Under the pieces are notes generated by a model, which worked only from the letters and a program-made list of their open reading frames with translations, was not told where the DNA came from and made no database searches. From Phycisphaerae bacterium (lineage in GTDB: Bacteria; Planctomycetota; Phycisphaerae; UBA1845; UTPLA1), in assembly GCA_035275405.1 (NCBI GenBank), contig DATEMU010000017.1, positions 1 through 63,428 on the forward strand: a stretch of 63,428 nucleotides of DNA. The letters are read 5' to 3'. This document shows positions 26,003 to 34,181 of the stretch, one piece after another (within the stretch, counting starts at the first letter, position 1; each line of letters begins with the position of its first letter). Position numbers and translations under genes: made by a program.

Positions 26003-26764
26003 ATGTCTCAGCCCGATCGCCAACCCGACCCCCCCGGCCCCTTGAGCCCCCTTGCCGAGCAACTGGCCGAGATCTCCGCGTTGACCGGCGGTCTGGCCCA
26101 CGAAATCCGCAACCCGCTCTCCACGCTCAAGGTCAACCTTCAGCTTCTGGACGAAGACTGGCAGCGCGTCGAAAACAGAGAGGCGTCCGGCGGCGACGAC
26201 GCCCGCGATGTGGCCCGGCGCAGCCGAACGCGGATTGCATCGCTCCTCAAGGAGGCGAATCGACTCGAACAGATCTTGCAGGATTTCCTGGTCTACGTCG
26301 GCAAGTACGAACTCCAGCGCGAGCCGCACGATCTGAATCGCATCGTCCGCGAGTTGGCCGATTTCTACCAGCCGCAGGCCCAGGCCGGCGGCATCGAACT
26401 GCGGTTGCACCTTGCAGATCAGCCCATCGTCTGCGACGTCGATGCCAACCGGCTCAAGCAGGCGGTCCTCAACCTGCTGATCAACGCCCAGCAGGCCATG
26501 CCCGACGGCGGCCGGATTGACCTCCGCGTGACCGACAGCGCCGAAGGTGCCCGGATCGACGTCGAAGACAGCGGCCCGGGCATCCCGCCGCAGGAGCGGG
26601 ACCTGGTCTTCCGCGCGTACTATTCGACCAAGAAGGGCGGCACCGGTCTGGGCCTGGCGACGACGCATCGCATCATTCGCGAACATGGCGGCCGAATCGA
26701 GTTGGACGCGCCCCTGCCGCGCGGCGCGCGCTTCAGCATTCAATTGCCCAAGACCAGGCACTAG
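26003..26764 (+). CDS. Soluble sensor-less histidine kinase (NtrB-like core)
   Basis: 253 residues from ATG 26003; the ribosome site is weak and an in-frame ATG at 25955 is possible. It consists of a dimerisation/phosphoacceptor domain with the H-box GGLAHEIRNPLSTLKV (His33) and an HATPase domain with the N-box (LNLLINAQQAMP), G1 (DSGPGIP) and G2 (GGTGLGLATTHRII) motifs, so all ATP-binding elements are present. There are no membrane helices and no PAS or GAF domain; the first ~25 residues are Pro-rich. It likely responds through a partner protein. No response regulator is adjacent. Confidence 0.88.
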   Translation: MSQPDRQPDPPGPLSPLAEQLAEISALTGGLAHEIRNPLSTLKVNLQLLDEDWQRVENREASGGDDARDVARRSRTRIASLLKEANRLEQILQDFLVYVGKYELQREPHDLNRIVRELADFYQPQAQAGGIELRLHLADQPIVCDVDANRLKQAVLNLLINAQQAMPDGGRIDLRVTDSAEGARIDVEDSGPGIPPQERDLVFRAYYSTKKGGTGLGLATTHRIIREHGGRIELDAPLPRGARFSIQLPKTRH

Positions 26765-26824
26765 GGCCGGTATCGGCCTTGTGGTATCCTAAGGGCGGGC
26801 TGAGCACTAAACGGAGCGATTGCC

Positions 26825-27649
26825 ATGAAGACGCTCTTGCCTGGGTCGGTCGTCGCCCTCATCGTGACGAGTGCCGCGATGGGTCAGTCGTTCAATGTGG
26901 CGGTCGGGCCCACGCTCGTACAACCGTCGCCGGCGTACGGGGCTGCCGGTGTGGCGGGCTACTGGAATGCCATTCCCGCTTACCACAACACGACGACGAA
27001 CGATATTCGCCAGCTCGACGGCACGGTGACCAACGTCGATGTCTGGCAGTACGGCGGCACGGAGCTGCGGAGCACGAACGATCCTGGGACGTCGGGCAAC
27101 GATGCGCGTTTGATGGACTATTGCCAGGTGACCTACACGACGAACCTGGAGACGTGCCTGTTCTTCTACAACCTGCAACTCGGCGAATACGAAGTTCTCA
27201 ATTACGCGATGATGCCGGCCGAGCCGGGCGTGCTGAGCTACACGAGCTGCGACGAGGAGCCGGGGCAACCGCACCACACGGTCGGCGGAGCGTGGCCCGG
27301 CCAGCATGTCGAGGAGGTGACGTATTCGCGGCACCGCGCGGTGGTGACGGCGGCCAACGGGCTTCTGCGTCTCCATTCCGGCATCGTGCCGGGCGAGGAC
27401 CCGGCCATGGGCGCGGCGTTCAATGGCGTGCAGATCCGCAAGTTGCCGCCCAAGTCGCCGGGCGACATGGATTGCAATGGCAGTGTGGACGGGGCGGATT
27501 TGCGGGGGTTTGTCGATGCGCTGCTGATGCCCAGCGCCTATTATTCGTCACAACCCGCGTGCCGGATCGACAACGCCGACCTGAACGACGACGGGCAGAT
27601 GACAGCGGCGGATGTGGAGCCGTTTGTGGAGGCCCTCGTGTCGCAGTGA
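26825..27649 (+). CDS. Secreted protein with C-terminal dockerin-like EF-hand pair
   Basis: 274 residues with a signal peptide (MKTLLPGSVVALIVTSAAMG). The body (about 25-210) is a beta-rich domain without recognised family. The C-terminus has two dockerin type I-like calcium loops: GDMDCNGSVDGADLRGFVDAL and ADLNDDGQMTAADVEPFVEAL, which share D-x-N/D-x-D/S-G-x-x-x-x-x-D-x-x-x-F-V. Such tails are very common in planctomycete secreted proteins and are thought to mediate anchoring or packing rather than cellulosome assembly. The start ATG 26825 follows GGAGCGATTGCC. Confidence 0.75.
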   Translation: MKTLLPGSVVALIVTSAAMGQSFNVAVGPTLVQPSPAYGAAGVAGYWNAIPAYHNTTTNDIRQLDGTVTNVDVWQYGGTELRSTNDPGTSGNDARLMDYCQVTYTTNLETCLFFYNLQLGEYEVLNYAMMPAEPGVLSYTSCDEEPGQPHHTVGGAWPGQHVEEVTYSRHRAVVTAANGLLRLHSGIVPGEDPAMGAAFNGVQIRKLPPKSPGDMDCNGSVDGADLRGFVDALLMPSAYYSSQPACRIDNADLNDDGQMTAADVEPFVEALVSQ

Positions 27650-27696
27650 TGGACGAGAATGAGGCGGCGCGCCCGAACGCGGCGGGCGCCAACCTC

Positions 27697-28722
27697 TTAG
27701 CGGCGCTGACCGAATCCGCCCGTCTGACCGCCGACGCTCCTGAACTGGCCGCGCTGGCGATTGATCGCCTGCGTCCCAAAGACGCTGGGCACGTTGCCCT
27801 GGCCGATCCCGAAGTTGCCTTCGGTGATATTGCGGATTCCCTGAAACAACTGGGGGAACGGCTGGATCTGCTGGCCCATGCCGGGAGGCGCCTGCCCCTC
27901 TTCGGTCGTTTGCGAACCCTGGAAATTCAGAGGGCTTCCCCCGCCGGCCGGCAGGAAAATACCAAAACCACGATCGTTGAGCATGGTGAAGAGCTGATCC
28001 ACTCCCTTCAACCCATACACGTCGTTGATGCTGACGTTCCGGTCGAACTGCACGTTGTCAATCGCCCGGGCCATTTGATGCGTAATCCACTGCCCCGGCG
28101 TGATCAGCCGCGAGCGCATAGCGTTCATCGCGCCCATCTGCGTCGATTGCATCTGAATCGCCTGCACCAGACCGCGGCCCTGGTCGGTCAGGAACATGTT
28201 GAATCGACCGTCGGGGCGCACCTCCATGCCGAAGATATCGGTCCCCTTCTTGCTCAGGGTGGCGGCGGGCGACCGAATCTCCAGATCGCTTCGCGTGCTG
28301 CCTTCGGCAACGCCCGCCTTGATCTGGCCGTACCCCAGATCCATGCGGCACACGGCGACGCCATCTTTCAGCGACAACTCAGAAATCTGAATGAGTGAGC
28401 CGGTGTCGAAGAGCAGAACGGTCGGCGGATCGGCCGGCCGCGCAACGAGCTTCAGCTTGCCGCGAATCGGCACGTGCACGGCCTGACCCGCGCGGAGGGA
28501 ATCGCCCAGCTTGACCGGCTGCCAACCGGCAGCGAGTTTCGGATCGGTGCCGGCGGGTGCGACGCGGACATTGCGATCAATCCCAATCACTTCGAAGACC
28601 AGCGAAGCCTCGCCGGCCGCGGGTTGTGTGCCCGCCGGGGTCGCCTGCGCGAATGCCGTCGTTGTAAACAAAACGCCCGCCAGCGCAGGCACCATCACCG
28701 CCATCATGAATCTTCGAACCAT
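27697..28722 (-). CDS. Secreted FecR-domain-like protein
   Basis: 341 residues from ATG 28722 with GAGG upstream; the frame extends to 28836 but the added part is not a signal peptide. Signal peptide MVRRFMMAVMVPALAG...TTAFAQ. The middle resembles a FecR domain: WQPVKLGDSLRAGQAVHVP, a lipid-exposed beta strand series, VLLFDTGSLIQISEL and IRSPAATLSKKGTDIFGMEV, with the usual A-T-L/V-x-V-R-G-T-D pattern seen as ATLSKKGTD. The last ~120 residues are Gln/Gly/Asn-rich and likely disordered. Canonical FecR proteins are membrane-bound anti-sigma sensors; this one is a soluble exported version without a nearby sigma factor, so a structural or surface role is more likely. Confidence 0.65.
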   Translation of the reverse strand: MVRRFMMAVMVPALAGVLFTTTAFAQATPAGTQPAAGEASLVFEVIGIDRNVRVAPAGTDPKLAAGWQPVKLGDSLRAGQAVHVPIRGKLKLVARPADPPTVLLFDTGSLIQISELSLKDGVAVCRMDLGYGQIKAGVAEGSTRSDLEIRSPAATLSKKGTDIFGMEVRPDGRFNMFLTDQGRGLVQAIQMQSTQMGAMNAMRSRLITPGQWITHQMARAIDNVQFDRNVSINDVYGLKGVDQLFTMLNDRGFGIFLPAGGGSPLNFQGSQTTEEGQAPPGMGQQIQPFPQLFQGIRNITEGNFGIGQGNVPSVFGTQAINRQRGQFRSVGGQTGGFGQRR

Positions 28723-28926
28723 TTCAGAATCCTCGCTCGAATCGTGCCCGGTCTCATCTCCCGATGCTTCAGACCGCGCGCCAGCCGGTTCCGCCAGGGA
28801 CCCGGCAACACAAAGTTTATGATAGGCCTCCTGCAAACGCCAAATCGGCCTGCTTTTTCGCCGATCCGCCGGGATCCTCCCGTTCCCAAGTATAGCCGCA
28901 TTCGTCGCTTAGCGACGAAATGGACT

Positions 28927-29556
28927 TTAGGGCGACGGTTGCGTGGAGGGCGGGACGATCAGGTTGCCCTGGGCGTCGCGATCGCCTTCGTCGGAAAGGT
29001 CCACCCCCTGCGACTCGTACAGCCCTTTCTTGGCCATCAGCTCGTCCGCGTCGCGCATTAACCCGTATAGGATCGCTCCGGTCATGAACTGATAATCCAC
29101 GGACTCGTCGATCATCTCGCGATACACCAACTCGCGAAGGGCGTATCGCCGATCTCCCAACCCCCACGAACCGAACAAATTCATGTTGACGCCGCCCCGA
29201 ATCTGACAAATCTTGCAGACCATATAGGCGACGCTGCCGGAATCGATCACGTTTTCCGGCTCCAGTTTCCATGCGGATCGAGCAATTCCGCGCGATTCCA
29301 GTTTCGTCTTGCGCTCCTCAAAATCCTTGCTTCCGTCCTGGCCGTCCGCCAGGATCAACATCGCACGGTACGCCTCATCTACCGTGACCAGATTCAATTC
29401 CGCGACGTACGCTTGAAACCCCTCATCCGAAAGCTCGGCGGCGTTGACGGACGGCTGCTCCTGGCGCGGAGCCGTACAGCCGGAAACCAAGGCGCCAAAG
29501 CCAAGCAGTGCGAGGAGACAAAAAGGCGTGAAACGCCGGCGAGGACGAATACGCAT
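28927..29556 (-). CDS. Predicted lipoprotein of unknown function
   Basis: 209 residues from ATG 29556, which starts the Arg-rich n-region (MRIRPRRRFTPF); an ATG ten codons earlier is also open. The hydrophobic stretch ends at the lipobox ALVSGC, so the protein is lipid-anchored. The mature part is helical and charged, with two cysteines in MVCKICQIRGG. I do not recognise a family. It lies between the FecR-like gene and the porin gene on the same strand and is only 40 bases from the latter, so these are probably one operon for the cell envelope. Confidence 0.6.
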   Translation of the reverse strand: MRIRPRRRFTPFCLLALLGFGALVSGCTAPRQEQPSVNAAELSDEGFQAYVAELNLVTVDEAYRAMLILADGQDGSKDFEERKTKLESRGIARSAWKLEPENVIDSGSVAYMVCKICQIRGGVNMNLFGSWGLGDRRYALRELVYREMIDESVDYQFMTGAILYGLMRDADELMAKKGLYESQGVDLSDEGDRDAQGNLIVPPSTQPSP

Positions 29557-29596
29557 GATTATACCCGCCATAATGGGGGGCCTCATCAGAAAAAAC

Positions 29597-31057
29597 TCAG
29601 AATGACCACGTCACGCCTGTCAGCAGGAAGGTACGCGTCGTCTGGTCGCTAAACGCGCTACCAGGAAAAAATGTGCCAAAACGCACAGTCCACGATAAAT
29701 CGCTGAATATTCGGTAGTTAGCGTAGTGATCCATTTCCCAGCCGAGATATCCGGACTGAACGTCGGCGAGGCTGTCGCTGATGGCGGCAATACTCTTGTT
29801 CTTGTAATAAAGGTAGTAGTCGCTTCCCAGTTCCAGGTCCTTCGTCGCCTCACAGTCCGGCAACGGTCGGAACGACCCACCGAGGCGCCACACATGGATA
29901 TTGGAAAGCCGCGGCGAGAAAGACAAACCCGTGTCGCGGAAACCGAAGCCGGAAAAGCTCCGATCGGTGTGATCATTCATATTGCCGCCTTCGGCGTTCG
30001 TCGGGCTGCCGAGGCGGTTGGCATCGCCGCTGGCGAACATGTATTCCGCGGAGATGACCGGCTTGGTCTTGTGCTTGAAGTAATAGTCCAGGCGATGATC
30101 GAATCCCCAGGCCCGGATGTCGTCCCGGTACCGGAACTTTCGATCACCGTAGCTCGTCCCGCGTTCAATCACCCACTCGGTTCCATATTTTAGATTCGAC
30201 ACTAACTCGCCAGTGGAACCAAAGCCGACGTAGGTGGAGTCGTAGTCGTATTCTTGCAGCCAATCCTGCGGATCTTCGGCGGTCTCGTCGTTTTGCCAGG
30301 CGACGAAGACAAACGGCTCGTGACGATCCCAGCCCTTGTAGCGTTCCTCGATGATCCAGAAGTTGCGATCACTATGGTCGGCGACGGGGCGGCTGCGATC
30401 GATGTTATCCGTGCTCTTGGGCGTCTTACCGATGAGGAACGAGGTTTCAAAATCGTACCACTCCCCGATTATCTGCACATGATCGAGCGGGAGGTTGATC
30501 GCATAGCCGGTGCCGGCGTTGACCAGGTCGCGGCCGGCCTTGATTTTCAATTCAAACGGTGCGTCGTAAGAGCCATAAAGGCGCAGGGCCTTGGCGAGGT
30601 CGAACTGGTACCAGCCGCGTTCCAAATTCGGGCCGTCGAGATCATCATCGTTGCCGGTGTAGCTGTCCCCGGAATTCCAATCGAGATACGTCGTGCGCAT
30701 TCTCGCGTAGCCCGTGTGGATGCCGCGGTCCGCGCTGATGTTGGTCCACAGTCGAAGTTCGTTTTGACGAAGCGTCCGGCTGCTCTCCACGCCGTCGTCA
30801 AAGAGGAAGAAGTAAGAGTTGTACCAGCCGCCGTAGTCGACGCGGAATTTCTGTGCGGCGGGTAATTCCTGCTGCAGCTTGGCCTGGTTTTCGCGCTCCA
30901 GAGCGCGTTGTCGCTCGATGAATTGAGTGGAGGGGCCGCTGTCCAGGCTCATCTGGGCCACGGCTGCGCCGTGAGTCACGCCAAGGACGGCGACGACGGA
31001 AAGAACGCACGAGGCGGGGGATCGTCTCAGGGTCCGCAAGGCCTTGCCTACCTCCAT
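29597..31057 (-). CDS. Alginate-export-type outer-membrane porin
   Basis: 486 residues from ATG 31057, preceded by GAGGGAC; the longer frame (to 31162) does not start with a signal. A signal peptide (RTLRRSPASCVLSVVAVLGV...AAVAQ) is followed by a helical charged stretch (QFIERQRALERENQAKLQQEL) and then alternating aromatic beta strands through to a terminal GVTWSF, ending in Phe as OMP barrels do. ELKIKAGRDLVNAGTGYAI and YFKHKTKPVISAEYMFASGD fit the alginate-export (AlgE-like) barrel family. Substrate is unknown; no alginate biosynthesis genes are here. Confidence 0.7.
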   Translation of the reverse strand: MEVGKALRTLRRSPASCVLSVVAVLGVTHGAAVAQMSLDSGPSTQFIERQRALERENQAKLQQELPAAQKFRVDYGGWYNSYFFLFDDGVESSRTLRQNELRLWTNISADRGIHTGYARMRTTYLDWNSGDSYTGNDDDLDGPNLERGWYQFDLAKALRLYGSYDAPFELKIKAGRDLVNAGTGYAINLPLDHVQIIGEWYDFETSFLIGKTPKSTDNIDRSRPVADHSDRNFWIIEERYKGWDRHEPFVFVAWQNDETAEDPQDWLQEYDYDSTYVGFGSTGELVSNLKYGTEWVIERGTSYGDRKFRYRDDIRAWGFDHRLDYYFKHKTKPVISAEYMFASGDANRLGSPTNAEGGNMNDHTDRSFSGFGFRDTGLSFSPRLSNIHVWRLGGSFRPLPDCEATKDLELGSDYYLYYKNKSIAAISDSLADVQSGYLGWEMDHYANYRIFSDLSWTVRFGTFFPGSAFSDQTTRTFLLTGVTWSF

Positions 31058-31427
31058 GTCCCTCGTGCAAGTCGCAGGGCCAACGACCTTGCGGGGCCTG
31101 CACCGGCCGTCCGACGCCCCCAACGGGCGTATAGTCGGGTAAAAATGCGCGATACGCAACACTCCCGGCCCAGCCCCGCATGCTCCGTCTTACGGAGTTC
31201 AACGCGGGTGGCCGTAACCGACTATCGTCGTTCCCCCTCCTATTGCTCAAAAAACATGGGAGTCGCGCGACCGATATTCGTGCCGCTGGCGTGGCAGGCG
31301 ACATGACCGATGGGGCTTCGCAATACTGGAAATACGCGGGGCGCGGTCGGCGGAGACCCGACGAACCGGTGAGAATGCCGGTTTCCTAGTCTTGAAATCC
31401 GTGAGGAATAGCACCCCACATGTGGGT
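31058..31427. other. Intergenic region upstream of the porin gene
   Basis: About 370 bases without a supported gene. Right after the stop of the secreted-protein gene lies a perfect 12-bp palindrome CCCACATGTGGG (31415-31426), and at 31364-31383 a hairpin with arms AACCGG/CCGGTT around TGAGAATG. No terminator T-run and no recognised riboswitch were seen. Confidence 0.35.
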
Positions 31428-32336
31428 TCAACCGCCGGGTGGGGGGAGCCTGGGTCCGCCGCGGCCCCCGCCGCTGCCAGCCTGTCGATCGTCACTTTCG
31501 GATCCGCTCTTTGAATTGGGATCGATCAGCACGACGAGAATGCCCTGCTTGCCGTAAACGATCTTGGCCTCAACGGACTGTTGGGGTTGGAAATCGCCCG
31601 GATCCAACTCCTTGTTCGCGGAATCCACAAAGCGGGTGGCGCTATCAAGGACTTTCAGAGTCAGCTTACGGACGGGGACCGATTTGGGCTTCGCCGTGGC
31701 GGTGGGGTTATTGCCGGGTCGAATGGGCGCATCCATGGCCTTCGACTCCAGGTCCGGCCAGGTTCGATTGCCCTTGGGCTTGGCCTTGATGATGATCTGA
31801 TCGGCCTCGATCTTCTCGATCTTGCCGACGACCTCGATCGTGGTGAGAGAAAGTCGGGCGAGGTTTTTCTTGGCGTTTTTCTTTTCCGACTCGAGCGGAT
31901 CCGCAAGGTCCCAGGACGCATCGCAATACAAGCCCTTCGTGATGAGCTCGGCGAGCTGATCGAGTTCGATTCTGAAGTTATTGGCGTCGGGGACGTCGAT
32001 CACCGGCTCCGGTTCCCGGATGACGCGCAGGTCGACCTTCTTGGCGCTCTTTCCCTGCGGATCAAAGCTTAGAACACCCAGGAGATTCTCTTCTTTGTCG
32101 TCCGCAGCGAGCGTGTATTTGATGACCCGGCCGAACGTCGTATTGCCGGCGGGAATGTCGCGAGGCTGTTCTGACCCACCGGAATTTGAAGGTTTGGATG
32201 GTGCTCCGCGTTGCCGACCGCCGCCCCGACCTCCAGGTCCGGCTTCGGTGGCAACCGCACACAGCGCGATCGCGAGCAGCGCGCACAACCAGCCGGTTCG
32301 ACGCAAAGCCACAACCAATCGATTGACCGACTGCAT
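31428..32336 (-). CDS. Secreted hypothetical protein
   Basis: 302 residues from ATG 32336 with AAGGAG upstream. Signal peptide WLCALLAIALCAVATEAG, then a Gly/Ser/Pro-rich linker, then about 200 residues of alternating short strands (VEVVGKIEKIEADQIIIKAKPKG, KLTLKVLDSATRF, VEAKIVYGKQGILVVLI). The repeated V-x-G-K-I-x-K-I pattern suggests small beta-barrel or OB-like units, but I cannot name the family. The C-terminus is again Gly/Pro-rich. It is on the same strand as the porin group, 370 bases upstream. Confidence 0.6.
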   Translation of the reverse strand: MQSVNRLVVALRRTGWLCALLAIALCAVATEAGPGGRGGGRQRGAPSKPSNSGGSEQPRDIPAGNTTFGRVIKYTLAADDKEENLLGVLSFDPQGKSAKKVDLRVIREPEPVIDVPDANNFRIELDQLAELITKGLYCDASWDLADPLESEKKNAKKNLARLSLTTIEVVGKIEKIEADQIIIKAKPKGNRTWPDLESKAMDAPIRPGNNPTATAKPKSVPVRKLTLKVLDSATRFVDSANKELDPGDFQPQQSVEAKIVYGKQGILVVLIDPNSKSGSESDDRQAGSGGGRGGPRLPPPGG

Positions 32337-32512
32337 GGGGAGACTCCTTCGGCTCTCGAATTCCTATGCCAACTCCAAGGTCCCTCAGGGATAACATACC
32401 AGGCGGGCGGTTCCCGATCCCCTCGGGCTCCACGGTATTATAGCCCCGCAACCTGTCATTATACCACCTCGTTCATCCTCCCACCGGAGGAATGTCGCAC
32501 TCGTAAAACAGG

Positions 32513-33313
32513 CTATTTTCCGCAGTAATCGATGATCCGGGCGATCTCACTGCGGAGCTGCCCGCGCTCGACGATCCGGTCCACATAGCCGTGCTCAAGC
32601 ATGAATTCGGCGGTCTGGAAGCCTTCGGGCAATTCCGTCTTCACGGTGTTCCAGATGACCCGGGGACCGGCGAAGCCGATCATGGCCTTGGGTTCGGCGA
32701 TCATCACGTCGCCCAGCATCGCGAAGCTGGCGGCGACGCCGGCCGTGGTGGGGTCGGAGAGGACGGTGATGTACAGGCCGCGTTTGGAATCGTGCCGCGC
32801 CAGGGCGGCCGAGGTCTTGGCCATCTGCATGAGGCTCACGAGCCCTTCCTGCATTCTCGCGCCGCCCGAGCAGGTCACAATGACGATGGGCAACGATTCA
32901 TCCGTCGCCCGTTCGATCGCGGCGGTGACTTTCTCGCCAACGACGGAGCCCATGGAGCCCATGACGAAGAAGGGGTCCATGACCGCGAGGATCACGGCAC
33001 GACCCTTGATGTAAGCTCGACCCGTAATAACGGCCTCTCTCACGCCGGACTTTTCCTGGGCCTTGGCAAGACGATCGGTGTAGGGTACGTCATCCGACCA
33101 TTCGAGCGGGTCCGTGGAAACCATGGCCTCGTTGAATTCTTCGAAACTGTCAGGGTCGGTCAGTTGCTGAATTCGAGTTCGGGCGTCCACGCGATAATGG
33201 TGCCCGCATTCCGGGCAGACACGCAGCTTTTCCTCCAGGACCTTTTTGAAGATCATCTTGCTGCAGCCGTCGCAGCGCATCCAGAGACCTTCGGGAACCT
33301 CGACCTTGGCCAT
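32513..33313 (-). CDS. accD: Acetyl-CoA carboxylase carboxyltransferase beta subunit
   Basis: 266 residues from the ATG at 33313 (a TTG six codons earlier is a weaker choice). A zinc ribbon is formed by Cys14, Cys17, Cys33 and Cys36 (W-M-R-C-D-G-C and VCPECGHHYRVD). The crotonase-fold core shows RAYIKGRAVILAVMDPFFVMGSMGSVVGEK, IVTCSGGARMQEGLVSLMQMAKTSAAL and DPTTAGVAASFAMLGDVMIAEPKAMIGFAGPRVI, which are family signatures. It transfers carboxyl from biotin to acetyl-CoA together with AccA, starting fatty acid synthesis. No accA or folC is adjacent in the window. Confidence 0.95.
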   Translation of the reverse strand: MAKVEVPEGLWMRCDGCSKMIFKKVLEEKLRVCPECGHHYRVDARTRIQQLTDPDSFEEFNEAMVSTDPLEWSDDVPYTDRLAKAQEKSGVREAVITGRAYIKGRAVILAVMDPFFVMGSMGSVVGEKVTAAIERATDESLPIVIVTCSGGARMQEGLVSLMQMAKTSAALARHDSKRGLYITVLSDPTTAGVAASFAMLGDVMIAEPKAMIGFAGPRVIWNTVKTELPEGFQTAEFMLEHGYVDRIVERGQLRSEIARIIDYCGK

Positions 33314-33404
33314 CGTTGGTTCAATCTCCAATGGGCGGCGCCGCCCTCGCGCACCGCCACGCCCGAATTATACCGCGAATACGCGGAGAACGGCCCACCG
33401 GGTA

Positions 33405-33445
33405 AAAAAGGAACAGGACCTGGCGTTCTCACGCTCAGGTCCTGC
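33405..33445 (-). terminator. Strong intrinsic terminator of the small-peptide locus
   Basis: Read leftward, CAGGACCTG (complement of 33437-33445) pairs perfectly with CAGGTCCTG (complement of 33415-33423), extended by an inner GCG/CGC pair; after TTCC comes a run of six T residues (the A-run at 33405-33410). It lies about 230 bases after the last small gene and about 90 bases before accD, so it would separate the two units. Confidence 0.85.
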
Positions 33446-33675
33446 TGCTGCTAGCAGAGCAGTAAAGTACCCGCCGCTTGGGCGGGCGAACCGGACAAGC
33501 CGGTTCGGTTTGATGCGTGTGCCGTGTCGGTCGCTAAGTGTGCGAACCTCGTTGTTACCGGCACGGCGCTACAGGCTGCGAGCCCGCATCAGCCGTCAGG
33601 CGAAATCGGAAGACCGGTTTCGCCCGATGCATCGCCGCCTGCTTGGAGCGTTAAGTGCTCCCATTCTCCGCGGAT
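33446..33675 (-). ncRNA. Hairpin-rich 3' trailer of the small-peptide transcript
   Basis: No reading frame of interest, but a dense series of perfect stems: GGAGC/GCTCC (33645-33661), GGCGAAA/TTTCGCC (33599-33624), GAACCGG/CCGGTTC (33488-33506), CCCGCC/GGCGGG with a 4-base loop (33471-33486), followed by the terminator. The region would be transcribed leftward with the two peptide genes. It may be a structured untranslated region or a separate processed RNA; I know no Rfam family that fits. Classing it as RNA is an inference from the stems. Confidence 0.45.
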
Positions 33676-33792
33676 TTAGTTACCGCCGAAGAACAGCAAC
33701 GCCCAAGAGAGGGGGACGAAGATCAGGTCGATCAACGGGTTAAGGTCGATCAAGCCGATCAACGCAGCAATCGCGAAATCAAGAGTTCCCAT
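33676..33792 (-). CDS. 38-residue hydrophobic peptide, copy 2 of a tandem pair
   Basis: ATG at 33792, stop TAA at 33676-33678, 38 residues. The peptide begins MGTLDFAIAALIGLID, continues with LNPLIDLIFVPLSW and ends ALLFFGGN; it has one long hydrophobic segment with two Asp-containing turns and a Pro-rich middle, as expected of a membrane microprotein. The ribosome site AAAGGAAAGG stands nine bases upstream. The protein is identical in all 38 positions to the product of 33868-33984, while 18 codons differ silently. Such a pattern requires long selection on the peptide, so this is a real gene. I do not recognise the family; small membrane toxins of type I systems are the nearest analogy in form. 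Confidence 0.85.
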   Translation of the reverse strand: MGTLDFAIAALIGLIDLNPLIDLIFVPLSWALLFFGGN

Positions 33793-33867
33793 GTTTGCAA
33801 ACCTTTCCTTTTCTAATAACCAGACTGACCGCACACCTTACAAAGCGTGCGGTTTTGTCACTGTCGC

Positions 33868-33984
33868 TTAGTTGCCACCAAAGAACAACAAAGCCCAGGA
33901 CAGCGGAACAAAGATCAGATCGATCAGAGGATTCAGATCGATCAAGCCGATCAATGCCGCAATCGCGAAATCAAGAGTTCCCAT
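33868..33984 (-). CDS. 38-residue hydrophobic peptide, copy 1 of a tandem pair
   Basis: ATG at 33984, stop TAA at 33868-33870, 38 residues, same product as the downstream copy. An AGAGGT ribosome site lies a few bases upstream. The first eight codons are identical in DNA to those of the other copy, possibly because the start region is constrained as RNA; the remaining 30 codons contain 18 synonymous changes. The 75-base spacer between the copies (33793-33867) holds a stem ACCGCAC/GTGCGGT (33828-33853). The gene lies about 160 bases from the promoter at 34152-34181. Function unknown; a membrane-acting peptide is inferred from hydrophobicity only. Confidence 0.85.
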   Translation of the reverse strand: MGTLDFAIAALIGLIDLNPLIDLIFVPLSWALLFFGGN

Positions 33985-34145
33985 CAGTACAACCTCTTTG
34001 TTCCCGAACCTGTTTGTCTTGGACTTCCACGAGAGACCCCATCGGCAGTACTGATTAGCGGGAACGCCTAATCAGAACCTGCAGGGGCCCCGGCCTTGCC
34101 GCGCCTAAAGGACGAGGCGTATCAGGCTTTATCGCCTGATATAGA
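33985..34145 (-). promoter_or_regulatory. Structured 5' leader of the small-peptide transcript
   Basis: Starting about seven bases downstream of the -10 element, the message would begin with a stem ATCAGGC/GCCTGAT (34121-34140), then a G+C-rich stretch, then a perfect 8-bp stem CTGATTAG/CTAATCAG (34051-34075) before the first ribosome site. These stems could stabilise the RNA or control access to the start codon. Confidence 0.5.
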
Positions 34146-34151
34146 GGGCGG

Positions 34152-34181
34152 AGTTTAGCTACTTGGTGAAATCCGTGTCAA
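34152..34181 (-). promoter_or_regulatory. Sigma-70-like promoter of the small-peptide locus
   Basis: Read leftward, TTGACA (complement of 34176-34181) and TAAACT (complement of 34152-34157) are separated by 18 bases. The -35 hexamer is a perfect consensus. No gene other than the two small peptide genes lies downstream before the terminator at 33405-33445. Confidence 0.7.

Noticed and set aside
33795..34058. Rightward frames opposite the twin peptide genes
   Set aside because: They differ between the two repeat copies at the protein level, whereas the leftward frames give identical proteins; selection is therefore on the leftward strand.
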